From Anolis sagrei (lineage: Eukaryota > Chordata > Lepidosauria > Squamata > Anolidae), in contig NC_090022.1 of NCBI RefSeq assembly GCF_037176765.1, positions 77,067,209-77,131,208 of the forward strand: a stretch of DNA of 64,000 nt. Reading direction: 5' to 3'. Position 1 is the stretch's first letter; each line of letters starts with the position of its first letter. Position numbers and translations under genes: made by a program. This document shows, in pieces, positions 10,301-19,500 of this stretch. The notes under the pieces were generated by a model, which searched no databases, was not told the DNA's origin, and worked only from the letters and a program-made list of their open reading frames with translations.

Positions 10301-12447
10301 TTTTAGGCCTTTTTGAAAGCCACCAACAATTTCCAGTTACTTCCTTTTTTGACGACAGGCCTCTTTTGGGCCTAAAACCGTGACGTGTCCTCCATAATCA
10401 CAAGATGGTGATGGGGGATATGTGGGACTTCTTCTATGTGGGGACATGGTGCAACCTTCTCAAGGTGTTCTAGTGGGGTCCTGTGGCCCCTTAGACTTCC
10501 AGAGTTGCTGACTCCAGTGTTAGCACCATTGCACAAAAACACCATTAATTTAGTGACCTGTTGGGATCTGGCTTACAGGGATGACTGTGGCTCATCTAGG
10601 AGAATTCAGGAAATGTGTGCTCCTTTAAAAAGGGACTGGTTGTTTCATAGCCTTACACAAGACACAGCTTCAAGATCTTTTTGTGTGTGTGTGTCCCCTC
10701 ACCTTGTTCAGGAGAGCCCAGCTGCGACATTGTTTAGAACAGCTGAAGCAGCAAATTCCCATGAACACAGAGCATTCCCGTTACACAACCCTTAATCTTT
10801 TGCACCGAGCCAGATTGCACATTAAGGTAAGTGACACACATCATTTTCAAAGGCTGCAGGATTGCAGTGACTCAATTGTGGTTGCTATGTTTGCTTTCAT
10901 TGCCAGGATTCCACAATACAGGTTGAGCATCCTTAATCCAGAATTCCAGAATCCAAAATGGTCTACATTGGTGACCAAGATTCCAACACCTTTGCTTTTT
11001 GCTGATTCCATATATACAAACTTTGTTTCATACACACAATTATTAAAATATGTTTTATAAAATTACTGTCAGACAATGTGTGTAAGATGTATATGAAATA
11101 TGAATTTTGTGTTTTGTCCCATCTTCCACATATCTCATTATCTAGATGCAAATGTTCCAAAATCCAAGCATATCAGATATAGGATACTTGGCCTGTAATA
11201 AGACATGTGAATGAACACATTCTGGGCTTAATTTTAAGAACCTGGTAGTCCTGCAGCACTGAATCAAACCAGATGCTCTTAGAATCCAGCACTGTGGTTG
11301 CAATGTTGGCTGGCTTGGTGCTTCTGGGTGGGTTTCCAAGCAGAGCATCAAGGTTACAATCCAGACTCCAAAAATGTGCACACAAATGCTAACAGGTCTG
11401 TAGGGAGCCAAAGCATTTCCTATACTTATTGAAGATGGTTCTCATTCTTCAACTTCCAGAAACTGGAAGACCAGGAAGAGAAAGCTCGGCGACAAAAGGA
11501 GAGGTTGCGCTCTGAGCAGCGAAACTTGCACCAGCGGCTGGAAGAGTTACTGGCCCATTCTAGTGTGGAGCGGCCACGTGCAGACAGCCTGGACTCTTCT
11601 CGATTTTCTTCAGAACACTCTGATTCAGGTGGGTGCTGCCCAAAAAAAGCCCAGCTGTCCCATGTAGTGCTCCACGTTGTGGATAGATTCAATTGTATAA
11701 CATTCACAATTGTACAATTACATGGAGGGCTGGGCAGTTAATGTCTCCTAAAACAGGTGGGCAAATGTGACCCGTTAGATAATGTTGGGCTACAGTTATA
11801 GCCTTAACCAGTATCACTAATTGTAAGGGATTATGGGACATGCAGTCCAACTTCATCTGGAGGGCTGTTCTTGGCACATCCATACCTTTAATGAATTTAG
11901 GATAACATTCTTGGTCCTTGGACAGAACCTTTGCAGAAGAGACTATATTCCATCTGACTAGGGAATTATGGAGGCCCCCTGTTGGTGCAGTGGGTTAAAC
12001 CGCTGAGCTGCCGAACTTGCTGACCAAAAGGTTGTCAGTTCATATCCAGGGAGTGGAATGAGCTCCCGCTGTTAGGCCCAGCTTCTGCCAACATAGCAGT
12101 TGGCAAATGTGAGTAGATCAATAGGTACTGCTTTAGCGGGAAGGTAATGGCGCTCCATGCATTCATGCCAGCCACATGATCTTGCAGGCGTCTACGGACA
12201 ACGCCGCCTTTTTGGCTTAGAAATAGAGATGAGTACTACCTCCAAAGTTGGACATAACTAGACTTAATGTCATGGGAAACCTTTACCTTTACTTTAGAGA
12301 ACTATACTAAAGTGTTTTTTTCCTACAGAAGATGCTGAGGTGGATGTGGAAGGTCTGACTTTCATTAGCACCGAAGAGGATGTTGTGGCTGCCATCAGCA
12401 CTGGGCAGGAGCACAGCTATTCCAACACCAACAACGTCTGGTTATGA
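4323..12447 (+). CDS. MXD3: MXD3 (MAD3), MAX dimerization protein 3, complete CDS
   Basis: Six coding exons: 4323-4392, 4531-4630, 8045-8074, 10712-10826, 11460-11628 and 12329-12447. They join in frame to 200 residues, close to human MXD3 (about 206). Residues 1-23 form the SIN3-interaction helix ([17 protein letters not shown]). Residues about 45-97 form the bHLH ([20 protein letters not shown], then [15 protein letters not shown]). A leucine-zipper-like stretch follows ([16 protein letters not shown]), then the family motif RADSLDSS and a tail ending GQEHSYSN...VWL. The family binds E-boxes with MAX in the nucleus and recruits SIN3/HDAC to repress MYC targets. The start at 4323 aligns with the human start and has G at -3 and +4. 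An in-frame ATG at 4311 with a poorer context could add MLVV. The gene converges on PRELID1. Identification is secure; the splice sites are my reading. Confidence 0.95.
4832..4985 (-). mobile_element. L2/L3-type LINE 3' tail fragment (reverse)
   Basis: (CAA)n at about 4831-4851, then TTTATACCGCTCTATCTCC and GGGGACTCAAAGCAGTT. This is the reverse complement of the tail seen at 5420-5488. It lies in MXD3 intron 2. Confidence 0.6.
5035..5490 (+). mobile_element. L2/L3-type LINE, 3' end with (AAAT)n
   Basis: The C-terminal coding remnant reads WNSLPGEIR-like, then [10 protein letters not shown]-like (5190-5280). The 3' UTR ends GCCGCCCTGAGTCCCCTTCG and a (AAAT)n run at about 5465-5488. This 3' end is typical of squamate CR1/L3-like LINEs that seed microsatellites. 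Confidence 0.7.
5580..5880. repeat. Tandemly doubled hAT-MITE-like half elements
   Basis: The block AAGCGGCTGAGGGGG, then CTGTTAGGAATGGTRGGAG and CACCCGGAGGGCCCAAGTTT, occurs at 5595-5700 and again at 5772-5868. The end of each copy matches the right arm of the short hAT element at 7514-7622. Confidence 0.6.
5880..6075. repeat. Unclassified dispersed repeat, copy 1
   Basis: GTTAGCAACA...CTTCAGCTGTA...CAGCCTGTTTAGCAAG also occurs at about 25500-25715 in RAB24 intron 4. Shared sequence order over about 200 bp marks it as a repeat. I cannot name the family. Confidence 0.5.
6465..7005 (-). mobile_element. Composite tRNA-SINE with L2/L3-type tail
   Basis: Read on the minus strand, a tRNA-like head (7005-6880, with the B-box-like GTTTGAACCCAGGTC) is followed by a body and a 3' tail with GAGTCCCCTACAGCGTGAG and (TAAA)n (about 6472-6492 on plus). 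The tail is shared with the LINE tails elsewhere in the window, as expected of a SINE moved by that LINE. Confidence 0.55.
7514..7622. mobile_element. Short palindromic hAT element (109 bp)
   Basis: Inverted ends CAGGCCTGGGCAAACTTTGG and its complement, flanked by CTCTAACT/CTCTAGCT (7506-7513, 7623-7630; 7 of 8 match). The 8-bp duplication with central TA is of the hAT Buster type. Confidence 0.8.
8330..9480 (-). mobile_element. BovB (RTE clade) LINE fossil, truncated
   Basis: Minus-strand translation gives EKLGLGSRN, then [20 protein letters not shown] and GADYSTDHE (9187-9400), which match the BovB endonuclease end. Near 8350-8430 an [11 protein letters not shown]-like RT motif follows in order. 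Many stops and shifts lie between, and the 3' half is missing. It lies in MXD3 intron 3. BovB is a well known horizontally moved LINE abundant in squamates. Confidence 0.75.
9481..10918. other. MXD3 intron sequence; poly(C) run
   Basis: Apart from MXD3 exon 4 (10712-10826) and a 16-base C run at 10201-10216, I see nothing firmly assignable. The stretch 10240-10440 has a short imperfect palindrome (CCTTTTGGGGC, TTGGGCC). Confidence 0.4.
10919..11195. mobile_element. Tigger-like (pogo group) MITE, intact ends
   Basis: CAGGTTGAGCATCCTTAATC at left and GGATACTTGGCCTG at right are inverted partners, each next to TA (10917-10918, 11196-11197). The inner sequence TTTGTTTCATACACACAATT matches the relics at 1400-1500. 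It lies in MXD3 intron 4. Confidence 0.7.
11972..12293 (+). mobile_element. Sauria SINE (tRNA-derived), full length
   Basis: The tRNA-like head has A- and B-box-like parts (GGTGCAGTGGGTTAAACCGC; GTTCATATCCAGGGAG). The body contains GAGTAGATCAATAGGTACTG and CGGACAACGCCGCC, and the 3' end is GGGAAACCTTTACCTTTAC. It lies in MXD3 intron 5. Confidence 0.9.
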
Positions 12448-13195
12448 TAGAAATAAACCAAGTTAGGAAGGCAAGCTCTTCCTCAGATTTCCTGTCTCCC
12501 AGCAACATGAATGAAACCTGGGTCATCAGAAAACTGTGTCTTCCACAACGAAAGGAGAAACCTCACCCATGGTGCAAAGGACTATACCACACATCATGCA
12601 CCACTACCTTTGTCTTGGAAGCAGACAGGGTCACTACGAGAAACCAATGGTCAGACTCACTTTCAATTTTGGTAACTGTTGTAAAAGAAGACTAAGGTCT
12701 CAAGTACTTGAACTTTATGTGATGACAGTGTAGACAATGAGTGTATTTAGTCTTATCCCATCCTGCCAAAAGCTTATTGCACATCTTGGTTCCTTGAGAT
12801 GGAGCAGATGGGCTTTTGCAATGGAAGCTAAAGACGAATCCCAATAAAGCCTGGGATATAAATTGCTTTTAAAGAGAAAATGTGTTTAGCTGCAAGCATT
12901 AAAGATTTTGTAAAAATCTGGCAAAACATGTAGCACTTCTATTCCTCTCCTTGAAGGGGGTTATATTGCAGCTGACGGGAGTCAGTAACCGCCAGTATTT
13001 ATGCTGGAAAGTGTGTGTGTATGTATCATGACAAGCTTGCTTTGTACAGACAGCCTTACTTCCCTGAAACTTGAGTGTTTTCCTTTTTTGACCATACCCT
13101 CTGTAAACCCAGCAGCATTTGTAGTAAATATTTTGAATTATTTGCATTGTATCTGTGTTTTGCTTAAGAATTAAAAGAGAATTTTAATATACAGA
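12448..13195 (+). promoter_or_regulatory. MXD3: MXD3 3' UTR with alternative poly(A) signals
   Basis: After the TGA at 12445-12447 there is AATAAA at about 12843-12848, giving a 3' UTR of roughly 0.4 kb. A second candidate ATTAAA lies at 13170-13175. The shorter form is more likely by signal strength. Which is used cannot be settled here. Confidence 0.55.
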
Positions 13196-13537
13196 CAGAA
13201 GCCTCCATATTGTGTTGGAGGTAAATGTAAACAGGAGGATTTATATTCTTTTAGTCACAGTTCAAAGAGCAGCACCTACTGCAGGAACGGGCCCTAGGAA
13301 TGGGCTAAACTGTTTTATACTTTGAATGATAATTACACCTTTTTAGAAAGAAGATGATTGTCCAATTTATACAGTTTCAGTAAAAAAAAAAAAACATAAA
13401 ATCTAGAGACACTCTAGTTGGCTCTGCCTCGGAAGGGAAGCTTTAGTTACGGGTGAGCCTTCCAGTATTACTATACTGCACTGTGCAAGCAGTATTCTAT
13501 CTCCTGAGCAGGAAGATGTGTGGGTGGGGTTCTTTTG
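13150..13537 (-). promoter_or_regulatory. PRELID1: PRELID1 3' UTR, candidate poly(A) signal
   Basis: The region downstream of the stop on the minus strand. The best signal seen is minus-strand ATTAAA (plus-strand TTTAAT at 13183-13188). That gives a 3' UTR near 370 nt whose end would abut or overlap the distal MXD3 3' end. Low certainty on the exact cleavage site. Confidence 0.4.
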
Positions 13538-16500
13538 TCACACATATTGCTGCTTCTTTTTGGTAGCTGCCTTGCTGGCCAAGTCCTTTGCTTTCTCAGT
13601 AGCAGCCAAGGCAGTCTCCTTGGCTTTCTCAGTTGCCTCCTTGGCAGTTTCCACCAGTGTTTTAGATGGTGCTTCGCCTGTAGAAAAATCAGTAAGCCAA
13701 AAAGTTCAGAAAAACATGGACTTCACTGATGCAAAAAAAAAAAGGCTCCTATAAAACTGCGCTGAATGCTAATCTGCTCCTCTCTGTGGCTGTCACCACA
13801 GAGGACGACCTCTGGATTTCATTCCACATAGCCAAACCTGTTAATTGGTGCCTCCCCTTATCATGCAGCCAAGTTTCTAGGCCTAGTTCTCATGAGAAAC
13901 AAAGTGAGTCATCTAAGGACTCTGAAACAGGAGGCTGTTTTACATGTCTCCCACATATTTGTCAAGGCTATTAACAGCTCTCTCCTTTTATTGCCAAACA
14001 TCTATCTCAGTGTCTCATATCTTCAAGAGTCATAATCAAATGGGATGTTGTAGGCTGCATTTTCTCTCCACCCTTACTTGAGCTGGAACAGTAGAACTAC
14101 TCTGTCGTGTTTCCTTACGTTACCAACCTATTAATTTCCTGCAGAACCAGAATGGAGCCACCTCCCTTTGATGTAATGGAGAGCAGTGGTTGAACTGGGG
14201 GCCCCTTGGCTACCAAACTAGCCTTTTGCCTGTCTTTATATGGCCAGGACCTCATGGCACCAACATTTGGTCATTTCCCAAAATATTACCCATTTACTTC
14301 AAGTGTCACCAGACACCCCCAAATATTTATCAGAAATTAAATTCAACCATTAGACTGAAAAGGCTTTGCTATGTTTAACCTCAAGCCAGAATGGTCCAGC
14401 AAGTTCTTGTTAAGAAGGTTCACTAGCCTTCAATATAATTTGCTTAGCTGTAATGAAAACGGACTAAGGGAAATGACTTGGTGCTCTATGCTTTGCATTA
14501 GAACCAAAATGCAAACCCTCAGATACTCTTATATTTTCTTTCACATCAGCTAGGCGGGCCAATAGTAACAGATGATAGTAGTTCTCCATCTGTAAGGCCA
14601 AAGGTCATTAAACATATCCAACTGTTTGACATTTTTCTTAATCATATTCACAAAATTGCAATGTGCATTCATTTACTTAAAAAAATTAAAGAAAGTTGCA
14701 TCCAGACTATCTTATATGTCAAATCTGTTAATTATGCTGGAAGTCTTAAGTGCTTCATCCTATTATTTTATAGCAATGTGTTATTGCCATTGCCCACACA
14801 CCCCGTCTAAACTGTCATTACAGATCTACTCACCTTGCATCTTGGCCAGTACATACTCAAACCCTTTGGTGCTCTTGGTCACATTGCTTTTGAACCGAGC
14901 CAAACCAAACTCCTAAACAAAAGCAAAGCAAGTTTGAGATAAATAATAAAGAAAGAGGTTAACATGCAACCTTTTCCTCTCGTTGGTTTGCATGGCTTGA
15001 ATACTGGAGAATCACTCAATTCCTTAAACTTTATAGCCAAAGCACAATCTATTTCATGTGAGACAGGTAGTCTCATGCTTCTAATGCAAACTATTTCATG
15101 CCTGCCAACTGGTGGCCCACTCACCTGGACCGCACGGGAGACCCCAAACAGACTGGAGGTCACCCAAGCTTCCCGTGTGACTTCTGTCCAGTTACTGTTT
15201 TCTGGGTTCTCTTTGTAAACACATCGTTCCTCCACTACCTACAAAGGAGAGGACACAGCAAAGTGACTGGCAGTTCTCCAACAGTGAACACTGCTCCCAG
15301 CAATTTTCTCTGTCCCACATAAAGCTCCCTATTGCTGCTGCTCACCATAAGACGGGCATGATTAATGTTCCAGGTGAAAGTGGTCATAGTTCGATTCTGG
15401 GGGTCCACAATGGAATCTTCTAGAATGTAGACAGAATGGGCAACATTAGACGGAAAAAAGCACTCTGCCCAGCGAGGCATCCGGTTGGTTTTGGTGAGGA
15501 GCCGCCTGGAAAGCAGCTTCTGGTCTTCGGTCACCTCTCTGTGTATGATGTCTTCTGTCAGGACATGTTTGCTGGGAGAAAGATGGGAAGATCCACTTAA
15601 AAGTGTTCATTTTAAACTTTTAGACACAACCAGAGCAAGCCAAATTCTGACCTAGATCATCAGAGAACAACAACATTGATTTTTGCTATCCCAGTCTGCA
15701 CTGGACATGTGAGCAGAGAGACACTGGGAGTTTGGTGATGGTCTTTGTTGTGTGCATTTTTGTATATGCATTTTAATAGTGTTGTATTTTATCTGTCTGT
15801 TTTAATCACGTTGTACCCTGCCTCAAGCCACAAGGAGAGGCAGGTAACTGTAGTAAAGTGAAGGTAAAGGTTTCCTCTTGGTATTAAGACTAGTTGTGTC
15901 CGACTCTAGCGGGTGGTGCTCATCTCCACTTCTAAACCGAAAAACCAGTGTTGTCCATAGACACATCCAAGGTCATGTAGCCGGCATGACTACATGGAGC
16001 ACCATGTTTTCGAACTGCTAGGTTGGCAGAAGCTGGGGCTAACAGCAGGAGCTCATTCTGCTCCCTGGATTTGAACCGCCGACCTTTCAGTCAGCAAGTT
16101 CAGCAGCTCAGCGGTTTAACTCGCTGTGTCACCGGGGGCTGTAATGGTATGCCAGAGATTATTATTATTGGAAAGGAGAGAGAGGCATGATTCTCTGGTA
16201 TTCATCCTAGATTGCCTCATGGAGAATTATTTCAATCCATTTTGAAATACCAAATTTGCAAATATGTTTTTATCATGACTGAGTCAACCTCTTCAGCTGG
16301 CCACGGGTACTGCTTCAGGGGTATGATTCATATGTGGACAATCGACCCACATGTCTTCCCCTTTGGGACAAACTGTTTATTGTTTACTGCCCTTTAATCA
16401 TTCCTTAGGCAATTTACCAAACAATTAAAATGAAAATATAAAAAAGATTTAAAACCACAAAATACAAATATAGCCTAAAATAGATTTGAAAGATATCTAT

Positions 16501-19500
16501 TAGAGCTATTTAAAAAACCCGAGTTTAAAAAAATGACTTTATGCGATGCTAAAAGGGCAACAAGGATGAGCCAGCGTGCTGTAGTGGTTTGAGTGTTGGA
16601 CTATGACCTGAGACTAGAGTTTGATTCACCATCCGACCCTGCAGCATGACCTTGGACAAGTCACACTGTCAATAACAACAACAACAACAACAATGTTTAT
16701 TTATATCCCATTTTTTCTCTCCACACAGAGAGAAAGTGGTTCAAAACTAAAAGCACTGCAATGCAACTTAAAATATACAAATATGCAAGGGTGCATCTAT
16801 ACTGTAGAATTAATGCTGTTTGACGTCACTTTAACTTCCATGGCGGAATGCAATGGAATCATGGGAGTTGCAGTCTGGTGAGGCACTGGTATTCTTTTGC
16901 AGAGATGGCTAAAAACCTGCATTAACTCTATTGTATAGATACACCCTTAATCCCAAGTGAAGGCAATGACAAGCACCTTCCGAACAATTCTTGCTAAGAG
17001 AATCATAGAATCATAGAATCAAAGAGTTGGAAGAGACCTCATGGGCCATCCAGTCCAACCCCCTGCCAAGAAGCAGGAATATTGCATTCAAATCACCCCT
17101 GACAGATGGCCATCCAGCCTCTGCTTAAAAGCCTCCAAAGAAGGAGCCTCCACCACACTCCGGGGCAGAGAGTTCCACTGCTGAACGGAACTCTATGACA
17201 GCATTGTTATGGATCCTTTGATGGCATAAACAACAATAAAGGACAACAAAGCAGATGCCAGGGGAATCCGTGAGTGTTGCTATGGCAGCTGCCCACCTTT
17301 GACACATAACCTATGGTCCTAAAATTCCACAACCATTTACTTGACAGTTTACATAGTGTACAACACTTGCTGTTTTGAAACAGAATACTGTAAGTTGTAG
17401 GGCACATACAGATTAGTTTATGTGAGTGAACAGGACAATGTTCCAGTACCTGTTGTGTACACATAGTGAGAGGAGTTCATTAAGGAGGTGTCACTGGCTA
17501 AGTCCAGTGCCCTAAATTGGGATGGGAATTGTATGTCCTCCAGATATTGAATGACAACAACCAGCAGTCCTCATCAATGGCTGCCTAAATATCCTGGGAG
17601 CTACTGATCATCATCATCTGGAAATACACACTTCCCATCCTGACGTAGAATTCTTGATTTGCCTCATAGTGGGTTGTCCTTACCTTTGGTGTTTCTACTT
17701 TACATTAACAATTCCATCAGAAATTGGTCATTTGTGTTAACTGACAGATCCATAAGCCCATATGTGAGTGTGTATTATGTGTGTATATGTGCACACACAT
17801 ATGAAATAAGGGTTTCTGGAGCCCGGTTTCAGATCTAAAGAATCTCCAACCCATCTCATTTTGGGGGAGCATCAACTTATCTAAAAACAAACAAACAAAA
17901 AACAATTCCATTCCATTCCATCTTTTACCCAGTCTCTGGTTTGTTTGTTTGTTTTTTTGCTCCAACATCGTGTCAGAATAAATTCTTCAAAAGTCCTTAC
18001 TTAATAAAATGCATTTCCAAAGTTTGTTTTTCTTAACTGTTTGAAATCTCTACATTTTGAACCTAATTTCTACAAACAAGGGCTCCTGTAAATTCTGTTT
18101 ATCCTCCACACTGGCCCAAATGCTACAGGGAGTTTCAAAAAGATGGATCTGATTTGAAATCGTTGTTATCTCTGCAACCACAAACAAGCCATGAAGGAAA
18201 CTCAGTCTATCAGTCTAACCTGTAGGGAAGGGTGAGGCACAGAGTTTATAGAATCCTAGAGTTGGAAGAGACCTCATGGGCCATCCAGTCCAACCCCCTG
18301 CCAAGAAGCAGGAAAATTGCATTCAAAGCACCCCTGACAGATGGCCATCCAGCCTCTGTTTAATAGCTTTCAAAGAAGGAGCCTCCACCACATTCTGGGG
18401 CAGAGAGTTCCACTGCTGAACGGTTCTCACAGTCAGGAAGTTCTTCCTAATGTTCAGATGGAATCCCCTTTCTTATAGTTTGAAGCCATTGTTCCGCATC
18501 TTAGTCTCCAGTTTCAAAGAACTGATGGTTCTCCCACCACACAAACAGCCCCTCATCTCAGTCATTTGCAAGATGATGATCCCCAACATGAGGCCTAATG
18601 AGATATTCTCCATTTGAAGAGTTACCTACTTTCTAGATTTGTTTCTGACTCAAAATGGCCAGTAAAACTTAATATTTGTAACCTCATGTGTAACTGTAAC
18701 ATGTTACCATTGCGAAACACTGCTTTGAAATGGGCTCCATCATTTTGAAACACCTAATAGTCTTCCAGGTGAAGTTTGGGAGACTTCAACTGCCAGAAGC
18801 CTCAGCTGCTCTGACCAATGATCAGGGATTCTGGGAGCTAAAAACAACAGCTTGGGAAACACTGAGGGCCCTTCCACACAGCTCTATATCCCAGAATATC
18901 AAGGCAGGAAATCCCACATTATCTGAGTGTGGATTCAGATTACCCAGTTCAAAGCAGATATTGTAGGATTGTCTGCCTTGATAATCTGGAATATAGGACT
19001 GTGTGGAAGGGTCCCAAGTTAGATTATAAAATGATCTGGTTTTATTGGGTCCATGCACACAAACCCATCCTGCGCTTCTTGGGATCCTTGGAGGGATCCA
19101 GCTGCAATGACATCACTGTCTATCACTCCCTCCCTCCCTTTCTCTCTCTCTGGGTGAAAGGTCCACCTGCTGGCTGCAGCCAAGGGGATTAAAGGGATCA
19201 GGCTTCCCTGCTGGACACTTGCCACTGCGTCATCAGCATCCAGTTCTGAACTCTCCAGCCCATCCCTGGTTTTGATTATTTAGAAACTTAAAAGCTGACA
19301 ATACCCAAAACAAAGGATGCAGAAAAAATAAAGTGATCACAGGATATTGAAAAGGGAGCTTTTATTCTTCCAATCAGGTCCATTCCAAACGTGGGCTTAC
19401 TTTGGGAGCTATTCTAATGTTGTAGAATTAATGCAGTTTGACAACACTGCCATGGCTCAATGCGATGGAATCATGGCAGTTGTCGTTTTTGTCTCTCCAG

